64,000 bases of DNA from Symbiodinium kawagutii (taxonomy: Eukaryota; Sar; Dinophyceae; Suessiales; Symbiodiniaceae), in NCBI GenBank assembly GCA_009767595.1, contig VSDK01009439.1:238526-302525 (forward strand). Reading direction: 5' to 3'. The position numbers were made by a program, and so were the translations under genes. Within the stretch, counting starts at the first letter, position 1, and the number at the start of each line of letters is the position of its first letter. This document shows positions 1 to 11,299 of this stretch, one piece after another. Below the pieces are notes generated by a model that was not told where the DNA came from, did no database searches, and was given only the letters and a program-made list of their open reading frames with translations.

Positions 1-350
1 GCGACGCTTCAAAATTGCAATTTTACCTCAGTTTTTGACGTTCGATGTCGAGAAAACGTGAAACGGTCACCGGTGACGCTTCAAAATTGCAATTTTACCT
101 CAGTTTTTGACGTTCAATGTCAAGAAAACGCGAAACGGTTGCGACCGACACCTCAAAATCGCAATTTTACTGCAGTTTTTGACGTTCAATGTCGAGAAAA
201 CGCCAAACGGTCACCGCGGAAAACTCAAAATTGCAATTTTACCTCAGTTTTTGACGTTCAATGTCGAGAAAACGCCAAACGGTCACCGGAGACAACTCAA
301 AATTGCAATTTTACCTAGGTTTTGGACGTCCGAAACGCACGAAACGGCGT
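1..350. repeat. 72-bp tandem repeat, about 4.7 copies
   Basis: The core AAAATTGCAATTTTAC recurs at 11, 83, 155 (one change), 227 and 299, so the period is 72 bp. Each unit contains the palindrome AAAATTGCAATTTT followed by TCAGTTTTTGACGTTC and a GAGAAAACG tail. The array is cut by the window edge. It is open in more than one frame, but only because of the repeat, and it is not called as a gene. Confidence 0.9.
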
Positions 351-431
351 AATTACATGTCACGTTTCGTGGCGGTCCGGCGGCACCGCCCCGGCCTTAG
401 AGAGAAGAAGAAAGAAGAGCGAGAGAGAGAA

Positions 432-1375
432 AGATCTGCAGATGTCAGCGTTTGAAGATCTAGATCTGCAGACGTCAATTGTGAAGATCTAGATCTGCAG
501 ATGTGAAAGTTTGAAGATCTAGATCTGCAGACGTCAATTGTGAAGATCTAGATCTGCAGATGTGAAAGTTTGAAGATCTAGATCTGCAGATGTGAAAGTT
601 TGAAGATCTAGATCTGCAGACGTCAGTTGTGAAGATCTAGATCTGCAGATGTCAGCGTTTGAAGATCTAGATCTGCAGACGTCAGTTGTGAAGGTCTAGA
701 TCTGCAGATGTGAGGTTGTGAAGATCTAGATCTGCAGATGTGAGGGTGTGAAGATCTAGATCTGCAGATGTGAGTTGTGAAGATCTAGATCTGCAGATGT
801 GAGTTGTGAAGATCTAGATCTGCAGATGTGAGGGTGTGAAGATCTAGATCTGCAGATGTGAGTTGTGAAGATCTAGATCTGCAGATGTGAGTTGTGAAGA
901 TCTAGATCTGCAGATGTGAGGGTGTGAAGATCTAGATCTGCAGATGTGAGGGTGTGAAGATCTAGATCTGCAGATGTGAGGGTGTGAAGATCTAGATCTG
1001 CAGATGTGAGGTTGTGAAGATCTAGATCTGCAGATGTGAGGGTGTGAAGATCTAGATCTGCAGATGTGAGGGTGTGAAGATCTAGATCTGCAGATGTGAT
1101 GATGTGAAGATGTTGATGTGCAGATGTGATGGTGTGAAGATCTAGATCTGCAGATGTGAGGGTGTGAAGATCTAGATCTGCAGATGTGAGGGTGTGAAGA
1201 TCTAGATCTGCAGATGTGAGGGTGTGAAGATCTAGATCTGCAGATGTGAAGCTGTGAAGATCTAGATCTGCAGATGTGAGGGTGTGAAGATCTAGATCTG
1301 CAGATGTGATGATGCGAAGATCTAGATCTGCAGATGTGATGATGTGAAGATGTTGATGTTGCTGATGTGATGATG
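432..1375. repeat. 30-bp tandem array with palindromic core
   Basis: About 30 units of GAAGATCTAGATCTGCAGAT plus a variable tail (GTGAGGGTGT, GTCAGTTGT, GTGATGATGT). The period is exactly 30 bp in the right half (for example 901, 931, 961, 991) and slightly irregular at the left. Every unit holds the 12-bp palindrome AGATCTAGATCT next to CTGCAG. The 30-bp period is divisible by three, which explains the long minus-strand frames here (LTSADLDLHT-type decapeptides). I treat these as by-products. Confidence 0.9.
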
Positions 1376-1590
1376 TACAGATGTTGATATACGGCTGATT
1401 TTTTACGAAGAACCCTTCGCAGGCGCTCTCGGGAAAAAAGTACACAAAAAGGGCATAGATCCGAGATATCAACAAGACTCATGAACCGGCCAGAGCGCCA
1501 ACTATGGACAGCACCCATGGCAGTGGTCCGGAGCGCACTGCATGGAAAAAAAGACTGCGAATTCTGCCACAAAGAAAACCTTCAAAGAAG

Positions 1591-1637
1591 CCATGGCCAT
1601 CCATGGCCATCCATGGCTATCCATGGCCATGGTGGCA
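1591..1637. repeat. Short CCATGGCCAT direct repeats
   Basis: Four to five near-perfect 10-bp units of CCATGGCCAT or CCATGGCTAT in tandem. This is a minisatellite of no recognised function, between the 30-bp array and the end of the FKBP gene. Confidence 0.7.
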
Positions 1638-1928
1638 CCGGGACCAGCACCTGTGTGGGGCAAACGTTGGAATCTGTTGGAACGCAGCACCGGCACCCAC
1701 AGCACCGCTCCAAAGCGCACACTCTGAACAGCGTCACCACCAAGCCTATGCAACAACACCTTTCAATACACATAGACATAGACAGCTAAGGGCCTTGACC
1801 TCCGCCTAAACCTCACGTTTCAATGCGAGTGGCTTGCATCTTTGGGCACTTTCATTTCACTTCATCTAATATCGCTTTGAATTCGCTTTGATAGTTGTAG
1901 TTGTGTCATGTTGTGTCAATGGAATGGC

Positions 1929-3420
1929 TCAACTTTGACCGTCCTTCGCAGGTGAAGAAAGCCCTTTGCACATCTTGGTGAACAATCCCTTGACCTGCGA
2001 TTCGTGCCAGTTGCTATCTGCATGTGACAACTTCTTGCAGCGGCTGTGCCTTTTTGTCCTCCTCCTTCTGGCCAACCAGTGCCTTTCAACCCGCAATAGC
2101 GAATTCAAAGACTAGAAGGAACTTCAGATGACCTACAGATCACTACACCAACGCAGTCCGTTTACAGATCGGGAGTCTGTGCTGGGAATGGTTCCGCTCA
2201 GCACAGTGGGTCTGTCTTTTGGAGCTTCCTCGTCAACTCCACTCCCCGGGTGGCCTGCTTGTACAGAACTTTGGCTTCCCGATTGTTTGGGTCAAGTTCA
2301 AGAATTCGCCTGACTCGAACAAGTCGTGATTGCCAGAACTTTGCTTTTCAAAGTCATAAACTTTTCATCTCTGCATATCACTTTCTTGGTTTCTGACTTG
2401 ATGTCACGAACGCACTCGGCATATTCGTAAAGGCCAAAGGCTGCTTGAGCACGACGGAACAGCGCCTTCGAGAGTTGCGGTCCAAAGGTGAAAGCCGAAG
2501 ACCGAAACATCAAAACACGAAGTCCTGACATTGGATTGACCACGATTTATCATGATTTATCATGATCAGTCATGTCGCCTTTTGATTTTCGCTCTCATCC
2601 TTCAGCACATTGTTGCAGCACCTCCGGAAAAATCCGCAAAGCCAAACAAGCCCAGATCCCAGCTATTCCCAGCCATTCCTCCAGCCATTCTCTGCCTCCT
2701 TGCATCTTGGTGCTGTTTCAGTTTCAGATGACCTCAGCTGTACAGTGCTGGAACTGTAGGGCTCTGTGACTCTGTGCTGCTCGGAATGTCTCCTGGGTCC
2801 CATGCAGGCGGCTTTGTTCCTGGCGAGCGATCCGAGTGATCCAAGTGATCCAAGTGATTCGAAGCTTCGAAGCTTCGGCAGCGCCACAAATCGCAAAGTT
2901 TCTTCAGCTCTTTGGCCTCGAAGCATCGGAAGCGAAGCTGTAAGCCGCTGTAGGGAGCCCTTGGAGCGCAGATCTCGCCTTGGCTTTGTTCTCCTCATTG
3001 AAGTTATCGATGTAGTTGAAGAGATCCATGACCTTTCATGGAGCTCCCATGAGGCTTTCATGGGGCTCCCATGAACCTCTCATGTTTTCCATCATGTTTT
3101 CAAGCTGAGCTCAAGCCTCCTATCGAAAGATGCCATGGTCAAACAGTGCTTGGTTAGCTTTTCCAAAAAAAGTTTTGGAATTTCTGGAATGAAATGTTCC
3201 TAGAGGTTCTGGTGTGCGAAGTTTGGTTTCACCCCATGGCATATAGGTCTTGAATCTTCGTAAGGGTCCAGCACATAAGAGGAACACAGGCACAGCAATC
3301 CATCTCCATGCAGGCCTTCTTATACCTCTCCAGAGCCAGCTCGATCCGGCCCTGCTTGAAGAGGTTAGTGCCTGCCGCCATGAGCCGCTGAATGAGCCCG
3401 TCAACGTCCATAAATTCGAA
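1929..3420 (-). other. TPR exons and C-terminus of the FKBP protein
   Basis: Segments: LMAAGTNLFKQGRIELALER (about 3.40-3.34 kb, TPR helices A and B); LFNYIDNFNEENKAKARSAL (about 3.03-2.96 kb); KALFRRAQAAFGLYEYAECV (about 2.47-2.41 kb); ILELDPNNREAKVLYKQATR (about 2.31-2.25 kb); then GLFTKMCKGL and the stop at 1929-1931. The Gly/Ala/Tyr spacing matches TPR repeats 1-3 of FKBP co-chaperones. The C-terminal (F)xxM pattern resembles the tail of the plant proteins. Confidence 0.85.
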
Positions 3421-5222
3421 GTGTTTGACAGCAATGAAGAAAATGAAGTTCGTCGAAAGACTGCGATTCCCCAATGCAGTGGCCTACTTCTTTGCGGTCT
3501 ATGCCTCGCTGCACCTAGAGAGATAGGACTCGACTTCATCTCTGTCTCTATCTGTTTACAAGCTGTCTAGACATCTCTAAACCATCTGTCCTCTGAGTTT
3601 CACTTAGTCAACGTGATTTCGTGTGAAATTGGCAGCTGATGTGATGAATTATAAGCTGTTCTGATTGCCAGATATTGCCAGTCGCTTAAGTCATGAGCCT
3701 TCTCGTCTTCTTTAAGTTCCCATTGGTCCTCAAGTGCACATCTTGCAAACATCAGCCATTTGTGTGGCTTGTGTTGATGTTTCACAAAATGGATGCCCAT
3801 CTGGATTTCCAGAGCATCACATGCTGTAGAAAGAGTGGGGCTACCCAGCTAACATCTAAGTCACAATTTTCAGCGGAGAATCCAACTTGTAGAACAGTCC
3901 CTAGCAGCTTTTGTTCACAAAGATGACAGCGTCCAAACGTTTTGGAGACAAACTCCCGCCAATTTTGCAATGCAAGCAGAGAGCTTATGATGAATCGACC
4001 AGAAAGCAGAGAGCGGAGACAAGATAATCATATCATTCCTGAATATGCCTAAACATAATTCTCTCAGCTGAGAATCTCTCTCAAATAGAATAAAACCGAA
4101 CCTAATTATCTCAAATCTAAAAACAAAAACGTGGCATCCTACGGGCCAGACACAGCTCCGGTCCTTCTGCTTCTCGAATTCGACGAGTTCCAGTACCATC
4201 ACAGTCTGACGCACAGCGACACGGGCACAACGTGACAGTCACCGCGAGTCACGGTGCACGCACTGCTGCACTGCTCAGCCTCTGCTGTGGGAGCAAGGCC
4301 AAGACGGGGTTCTGTGCAGCTACTAGGCCTCGCGAGTAAAACAGAAAGGAACAAACCAAGGAACTCAATCAATTCAAGGAAGTAATTCAAGTAATTTCTC
4401 TTCAAGTAATTTCAAGTCCTTTTGAAGCAAGTCAACAAAAGTACCTCAAGTAAATTTCAAGTAAACTTCATGTCTCAAGTGGTGAAATTTAGAGAAGTTT
4501 TCAAACGGCTCTGCTCGGCTGTGCAAAAAAACAGCAACGACTGGGCTGTGCCGCACCTGGAGCATGTCAGAATGGCTCGCTCGCCTTTCTTCATCTCCAG
4601 AACTGCACCTGTCCCACGCCACGCCACACGCGATGCCACACCCGATGCCACACCATCATCTTGTCCGCTTGTCCGGACCAACTTGCGACCAACATTGAAC
4701 TCTGCCTTCCAATGCATCGCACACTTCCCCGTTGCCAGTGGTAAAGTCGAGCCTTGCAGAGCTGTTGGCTTCAACTTCACCGTTGCATCTCAGACTGAGC
4801 TGTCCGCGTGTGAGACTTTCCAGCCACTTCGACCTCAGAAGGAAGGATGGAGTCTTTCCCACAACTCGACTTTCCTTTGGAGCTTTCACATTTTAACGCT
4901 GAGATCAGAGCTGTAAGCTGCACTTTGCAGCCGTCTTTGGGAGATTCGAAGCCTGCAACTTGTCATTTCAAGGCGACCATGGAAAATCAACAAACTGAAA
5001 AGAAAGATGCAATCTGGAAGAAGATACTGGGCCTTCTCCTTCTTTGACTTGCTTCTTCATTGTGGACCTGGGCAATTCGTGATCCAAAGATCTAATATTC
5101 TATTACTCAATTCAATGTTCTCGTGATATCAAAAACTCTTCGTGACAGTCGGACAACAAATGATGGCGATGCTGTTCCTGATGATAATGACAATGCAATG
5201 ATAAAGATAATGCTACTGATAC

Positions 5223-5284
<62 letters not shown>

Positions 5285-8200
5285 GTGATGGTGATGGTGA
5301 TGGTGATGGTGATGGTGATGACAACGATGACGATGACGATGACAATGAGGATGAGGATGAAGATGGTGGTGGTGGTAGTGGTGGCAACAATGGCGACGGC
5401 ATCGGTGATCCCAGGCAGCGGCTTGTCTTTGGTAAAGGACACATCCTGCGCGATTCGACGCCAAACGAAGCTCTGCCGGGTTTACAGCGCCACGTTGCAC
5501 CTTGTTGTCGTACATCTCATGCAGGGTGATTTCGACCTGGGCACAGTACGATGCCAAGCTGCCTTGGAATAGTCAGCTAAAAGCCGTGCAGAAATATACC
5601 CAACGCATCGTCGTCATCATCAAAGCTTGGTTCCCCACAATTCCACCATCTGGGTGATTCTCAAGGAAATAGTCCTGAAATGCGGCATGAAATGTCAGAA
5701 GTTGATGTTCTTCAAACACACGAGATTCTGCAGGCCAAGAACCCCCCTACCCAACACCTGATCTTTCAAGGTCGGGATTTTCCCCTGGCATCTCCTTGTT
5801 GCATTTGATGGAAACTTCTTCGCCTTTCTTCATGTTTTGCAAAGCCTGGCACTTGACGCACAAAGCACACCGCATGGATAGCCCACTTCATAGCCCACAG
5901 CACACCGCACTGCATAGCACGCTGTCGGCCTTGTCAGCAACTTGACTCAGCGCTCCCAAGGTCCCGGAGGACAGGACGTATTCCACCTCGCAAAGGATGT
6001 CACAACTAACCACTCTGATCTGCCGTGAAAAAAATTGCGATGACCCTCATATGTTATCATATGTTTATATAATATATACAGTACTGTAGTCATTACGAAT
6101 CATTACTACTCTTTGCAAAAGGTAAACTTTGGTGCGACCTTTCTTTTCGCTTTCACGCCTGCAGTTTTTCCTCAATGATGCTGTCATCCGTGGCCTTGCA
6201 GCACAGGGACTGAGAGAAACTGCGACACTGAAAACTTGCTCCGACCTTTGCACGAAGGCTGATGAGGACCTCGTTTCCATCCTGAGTTCAAACTTGAAGC
6301 TTTGTACATCCAAGAGAACGTCTCTCATAGACCTAGAATTGTAAATAACTTACATGTAATATTTACATTTACAAATATACAATGTACAATCTTTCTGCAT
6401 GGAATGTTTAGAAACATATGATGTTTGTTTCGATGTTTAGAGAGCCCATCCCTTGTGCTTCACAAGGCACGTTTGGAGTCTTCCATCCGGAGCCTTCCTT
6501 CAGCTGTGACTTGATGGCACCCTGCGCAGTCTCAAAGATTTGACGTCTCCGACATCTCTTCGTCTCCTATGCACTTCATTCATTCCTTGAGGTCCTTGAA
6601 CTCATCCTAAGTCTCAAGCATTCATATGTATTCATATGCATTCATACCTTCTTCATATGTTCTAGCTTGGTCAAAGAGAAAATCATGAATCTGTCAGGTT
6701 GACCCCCGTTTCCCCCGACCTCATCTCCGAAAAGATCATCTTTGGAGACCCAACCTGACAGCACTGCATTCTGTGCATTCTGTGCATTCTCCCCTTCTTC
6801 TCCCCTTCTTCTCCCCTTCTTCTCCCCTTCTTCTCCTCTTCTTCGTTCTTTCCAAAGTGCAACACTGAAGCACTGTGGAGCACTGTGTTCTTCTCAAGTG
6901 GAGCTCTGTGTAACACTGTGTAGCACTGTCCACGTGAGGGCACTTTGAGGTGCGCACCCAGCAGCTCGATTTCAAAGACCAACGTGGCCTCTGCCGTTGC
7001 TCCGATCGAAAAAGGTCTGTCTTTGGAGTCTATGAGTCTATCAACTTTAGATTAACATCCAAACTTAACTTAAGTTTGAATTAAGCTTAAATACCGTTAT
7101 CTTCATGTCTCTTGATGTCTATCTTTCACTATCTTTTCTTTGTCAAAAATGTAGGAAAAACTCCTTTGGTCTTCTATGCATTCTTTTTCTGAATGTTTTG
7201 AAGAGCGTAGAAATGATGGAATGATCCTCTCTCAAACTTGAGAAAATGATGGGAATGTGGCGGTTCACAGCTTCGATGCCTCGCCTGAGCTGGGATCTTT
7301 GGCGGAGAGCCTGCGCACAGAATCGACCAGCTGCCTTCGCCACCCTTCGCCATTTGTCGTCCCTGTCCTCACTGTCGTCCCGTCCCGGGCCTTCTTCCCC
7401 ATATGCGAATTCGGGTGCCAGGGTGAACTTCGCAATTTCACCTCTGAACGAAATGTTCCCCTTCAAAGTCTCCAAAGTCTCAGCTCTTTACAAAATGTGC
7501 ACTCAGAGTGTAATCAGCTCTTTACTCATTTTACTTTTCTCGTTGCCCTGCTCTCATTCGCTTATTTTTCTCCAAGGTCCTTTGTCCTTTTTCCTTGTCT
7601 CTCACTTTTACTTTATCCTTTCTCCTATACTTAGCTACATTCACTTTCCTTTTTTTAGCTTGTATTCTCTGATTCTGAGCTTATATTCATTTATCGTCCC
7701 TGGTTCATTTGACTTCCTTCGTTCTCCAAGGTTTGTGCCTTTCTTCATGGTCTTCACGGCCAAATCCCAGCCTTACACGCCACTTTTCTCTCTTGGCTTC
7801 ATTGGCTCCCCCCTCGGCTCTGTACCCTTGATGACTTGTCCACTGCCAAGAGTAAACTCCTTGGAGCAACTCAGGAGAAACAGAATGAACTAGATATATA
7901 TATATATATACAGATATAAATCTATATATATATATATGTAAATCTATATATATATATACACGTTTTCGGAATTGTTGAGTTGTCGGATGTTCGCATTCTT
8001 TTACTGTCTTGGAGCAATGGTGAGAGTCAATGAGACTCTGGCAAAGGGTGTGCCCCTGTCCCTGGAAGAGTCAAACTTGGTCCTTCGGCAGCTCCAAACC
8101 AAAAATCACGATCATGGAATGGTGAAAAGATGCAAACCATGGACTAGACATGACCAATAGGATTTCAGTGCTTCCTAAAATAGGATTCTTAAAAGGCAAG

Positions 8201-8894
8201 CACAGAGTAGTACAGAGTACCAACGGCAGTCCCATCTTCCAAAGTTCCCACATAGTGCACTTTCACCTCGTCACCCTTCTTTGGCCTGGCACCAGCGGAT
8301 TTTGACAAATTTTGACTTCTCTTTATATTCTCATTCAGCCAATCTTGGGACGTCTGCAAGAAGCCAGAAAGGCATTCGCCATTCAGACCTTCAGCGGTTC
8401 TGAGAATTGAGGATTGAGAATTCGAAATTCATTTTGGAATGAACACAGATGACATCACATTTCCAACACATCGAATTCGGAATTCTTCGACATCGAATTC
8501 CATGACGCGCTAAGCGTCAAGCTCTGCAGAGGATACGACCTCTTTCTGGACGCCCTCAGGCAGGTCTGGCCTCAGCGAGAGCTGCCCGGCAGGTTCTGGG
8601 TGGCTTGGCTTTGGCCAAGTGGCTCGTCCACGCTCATCTCCTTAGAACGCAGAATGAGCTCTCGAAGTTTGATTTTTTCGCAGACTTCATTACATTTTAC
8701 ATGTCCAGAACACGTTGCATGTAAATTCAGACATCTCATTTCATAAGTCTATTGCATCTCACTACATTTACACAACACATTGCATTCATGACATTTCGTT
8801 ACTGCCATGGCTACCATCAGTGCGCCCAGACACGTCATCAAACTCCTCTGCTCCACCATCGAGACCCTCTGGCATCTCCTCGTCCATGTCCATG
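1929..8894 (-). CDS. Multi-domain FKBP-type peptidyl-prolyl cis-trans isomerase with TPR repeats (multi-exon)
   Basis: The gene is split over roughly 15-20 short minus-strand exons. It encodes an immunophilin resembling plant FKBP62/FKBP65: an acidic N-terminus, three FKBP domains, TPR repeats and a short C-terminus. The likely ATG is at 8894, followed by an Asp/Glu-rich stretch as in plant FKBP62. The stop is a TGA at 1929-1931 after GLFTKMCKGL. Known members catalyse proline isomerisation and bind Hsp90 through the TPR. Domain 1 keeps the catalytic-pocket signature (VHYVG, FDSSRDRG, QVIKG+W, FAYGEE). Domains 2 and 3 keep only the scaffold and are probably non-catalytic. Introns of about 100-700 nt contain GAT, TA and pyrimidine repeats. 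Family assignment is secure. Exact exon edges and the completeness of the exon list are not. Confidence 0.88.
4140..4970 (-). other. FKBP domain 3 exons (degenerate)
   Basis: In order: PKDGCKVQLTALISA (about 4.95-4.90 kb); LDFTTGNGEVCDALEG (about 4.75-4.70 kb); AVLEMKKGERAILTCS (about 4.61-4.56 kb); VMVLELVEFEKQKDR (about 4.20-4.15 kb). The last segment closely resembles the end of the third FKBP domain of plant FKBP62, which leads into the TPR region. As in domain 2, the catalytic core residues are not conserved. Confidence 0.8.
5216..5395. repeat. GAT / GGTGAT microsatellite inside an FKBP intron
   Basis: About 22 perfect GAT units, then GGTGAT units, then degenerating GACGAT and GAGGAT. 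All frames are open and give homopolymer peptides on both strands. It lies between the domain 2 and domain 3 exons, so it is intronic. Confidence 0.95.
5490..6760 (-). other. FKBP domain 2 exons (degenerate)
   Basis: In order: SKDDLFGD (about 6.74 kb); GAIKSQLKEGSGWKTPN (about 6.54-6.46 kb); GNEVLISLRAKV (about 6.27 kb); VEYVLSSGTLGAL (about 5.99-5.95 kb); NMKKGEEVSIKCNKE (about 5.84-5.80 kb); FLENHPDGGIVGN (about 5.68-5.64 kb); VEITLHEMYDNK (about 5.54-5.50 kb). The DLFGD linker and MKKGEE are typical of the second domain of FKBP62-like proteins. The catalytic Tyr, Phe-Asp and Trp signature is missing, so a structural or binding role is more likely. That is an inference from motif loss. Confidence 0.8.
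6786..6838. repeat. TTCTCCCC polypyrimidine repeat in an FKBP intron
   Basis: Four to five units of CCCCTTCTTCT on the plus strand, giving a purine-only tract on the coding strand. It lies between the last domain 1 exon and the first domain 2 exon. Confidence 0.85.
6945..8580 (-). other. FKBP domain 1 exons (catalytic-type)
   Basis: Segments in transcript order: LPEGVQKEVVSSA (about 8.55 kb); KKGDEVKVHYVGTLEDGT (about 8.28-8.21 kb); FDSSRDRGTPF (8.08-8.04 kb); FTLGSGQVIKG (about 7.85-7.81 kb); a 33-nt exon at 7739-7771 for GWDLAVKTMKK; GEIAKFTLAPEFAYGEE (7441 down to about 7.39 kb); FSIGATAEATLVFEIELLG (about 7.01-6.95 kb). Together they cover a whole FKBP fold in order. The Y, F, D, V-I, W and final Y/F positions that line the active site are present. 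This is the only one of the three domains that looks enzymatically competent. Confidence 0.88.
7893..7962. repeat. TA-rich microsatellite in an FKBP intron
   Basis: Alternating TA runs broken by CAGATAAA and GTAAATC. They sit in the intron between the FDSSRDRG and FTLGSGQ exons. Confidence 0.9.
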
Positions 8895-9940
8895 GCGCTC
8901 CCAGTGCACACCCGCGGCTGAAAATGCAAACGCTGCAGAGCCATGGATTTTCAACAAAGAATTCGAACACAGATCCAACTCAGATCCAAAAACCATGAAC
9001 CATGGATTTTGGATTTTCAGTCGCTCCACATTTTTGGACGCTGTCGCAGCTGCGTTTCCTTGTGTCCTCCAGTTCGAAGGAAGCCCAAAAGTGTCTGCCA
9101 TGTGAGGAAGAAGTTGGCATCCTTGGGCCACTGTACAGAAAGTCTCACTTCCTCAGGCCATCACCTTGGAGAAAGGAAACGTACTTTGCCGATGACAAAC
9201 CTGGTTTAAAAAAAACTATCGAACCACAAATGCGAAATAAAGTAATGCAAAATGCACTTTGATTTCACATGACAATAATTTGGTAGCATGCAAAAGAGAC
9301 CAGGCAAACCACAACAAATAGGTGCTTTAGTCCAGCCCAGGAACACCTCATAACAGCTTTGGAAACTTATCTTTTCTTGTCAAGTTTGCATCTCATGTTC
9401 TTCTCCTCCTGCCAAGTGCACAGGGGGCAACGTCATCCACAACCAGCATGTGCAGCCCACTGACTCCGAAACAAGACAGCCAAGCCCCTGTGAAACAGGC
9501 TAAGCCGTTCGTACTATAAAGACAACCGAACGAAACACCCTACACCGCTGTGATCACAGCAGCTCAGGGCCTGAGCATGCAAATTAACACCGATCTCAAA
9601 TTCACACCTGTGGCCGTCAAAAAAAAGCAAGGATCCTTACGAAAAGGATGCAACATAAGGGTTCTATATTCACTAATAAATGATGAAGATGCAACATATG
9701 TACAGACAACACAGGGCAAAGCGCACCTCGTCTGGCTCTATATGTTCCTACCTACATGTAAGTATAGCCGTATGTAGACACGCATATCTAGGTATAGGTA
9801 TGTGTATATTTCTATACCAATAAACAAATAAATAAACAAATAGATAAATAAATATGTATATATCTCTTGTTTATACGTATCGCGCAATTATATTGAGATC
9901 AACCTCACCACAGACTTTCCTTACGGTGTCAAGGATATGG
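8895..9940. other. Intergenic stretch, no supportable gene
   Basis: This lies upstream of the FKBP ATG. Several short frames exist on both strands, but none carries a recognisable motif. Towards the right (9.78-9.88 kb) it becomes TA- and AAATA-rich. The promoter of the FKBP gene should lie here, but no element can be named. Dinoflagellate promoters generally lack a clear TATA box. Confidence 0.5.
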
Positions 9941-9954
9941 CAAGTCGCAGCCAA

Positions 9955-11245
9955 AAAGTGAGCCCAAGTCCCTGGCTGCTCTCCTGGTTCTTGAAGTAGC
10001 GGTCCAACCACATGTTCTCGTGCTTGCCACCACACATGAATTCTCTACCACCTGGAAGCATTAGAGGCAGAAATGAAGGAGAAAAATGAGGAATTGAAAA
10101 AAGAGAATAGACAATTGAGAAGATAAAAGAGGAAAGAGGAAAAGAGAAAAGAGAAAAGAAAGGTCAGGAATTGCATGAAGAAAAAAGAGGAAAGGGCACA
10201 TGCAAAGACGCGGAGAGTGTGTGCAGGGAGTCGCATGGGAAGCGTTGGCGACATGGCACCTGTTCGAGTGCAGAGTTCAGGACATGGTTGGTAGCACTTG
10301 CTGAATCCCGCAAAGGACTTGGCGCAGTAATACCTTCAGAGCAGTTGGATCGATCCTGAAACATCCTTGCTCAAGATTTCTGTGGCTGCAGAGATCTGAC
10401 TGGTACGTTCCAGCTGCAAAATTCTATGAATACATATGAATGCATGTGGCATAGCCATATGCTTCAAATTGTATAACCTCTTCCTGCTGCAAGACAGATA
10501 TGGGGGATAGGTAATGTATCAATATGGATCATATTTCATTATACTTCATGATATGTATATCTGTATGTATGTAGTTATAGAATATTCCGTGTATTTGTAG
10601 ACCAAGTATCTATATATAATATATGTGTATATATTTGTCAAATTGCAACTCAGGACCGAGGCACAGGTCCTGGTGATCTTTGCAAATGCAGTGGACTGGC
10701 CTAGCGCCAGACACTTGGAACAGCTGGATCCTCACTGAGAAGTCTCTGAGGGTCAAGCCCCGGAACATATGGCGCCTTCCGAACACAGAGCTCTTCGTTG
10801 CAAAATGAAGAGCCAGATTTCCGGCCCTCAAAAGTCTTCTACTGAGGAAGTCTTCCTAGTAATTGTAGAAGACTTCTTCTGCCAAGTAATTGTCTTCCTA
10901 CCTTTTTTCCTGCAATTTCTGCACCTCGCTCTTCTCAGACTTCTTCTGCAGTGCGTTCAAGGCCTTGAAAGGCATTGGATCAAGCAAAAGATGGGGGAGA
11001 AGAGAAATGCCTTCCGAGATATGATCAATTTCATGGAGAAGCCTTCAACATCCTTCAACTTTAACAACTTCAACAATTTCATATCCTTTCATCCTTCAAA
11101 GAGTTCCTTCATCTTCTTCGACCTTCAATCAGTTCCGACATACAAACGGCTTGCAGCGGCTTGCATTCAGGTGGCACAGGCCCCAGAGGTGCACTCGTCA
11201 TCGAAGTCCAAAGCCTCCTGGGGAAATTTCGGAGAGCACCACATT
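9955..11245 (-). CDS. Unrecognised candidate exons
   Basis: Protein-like minus-strand segments in transcript order: EALDFDDECTSGACAT (about 11.24-11.19 kb), DPMPFKALNALQKKSEKSEV (about 10.98-10.90 kb, coiled-coil-like), a segment at about 10.82-10.70 kb whose frame is ambiguous (EELCVRKAPYVPGL or SVFGRRHMFRGL), about 10.36-10.27 kb, and GGKHENMWLDRYFKNQ (about 10.03-9.96 kb). They have no stops, plausible composition and the same strand, but no family was recognised. It may be one gene or several. A purine-rich tract at 10.06-10.20 kb separates two of the segments. Confidence 0.35.
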
Positions 11246-11299
11246 GAAACATGGAGAAACATGAAGAAAAACTCATGAAATTCTTGAAGGATTTCATCT

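Noticed and set aside
432-1375. CRISPR-like regular array
   Set aside because: The spacers are not unique. They are variants of a few tail types, the period is 30 bp in total, and the genome is eukaryotic.
844-1572. 242-codon minus-strand frame with ten-residue repeats
   Set aside because: It is a product of the 30-bp tandem array. A second minus frame is also open through the same units.
5107-5572. Frames rich in Met, Asp, His, Ser or Ile on both strands
   Set aside because: They are translations of the GAT/GGTGAT microsatellite inside an FKBP intron.
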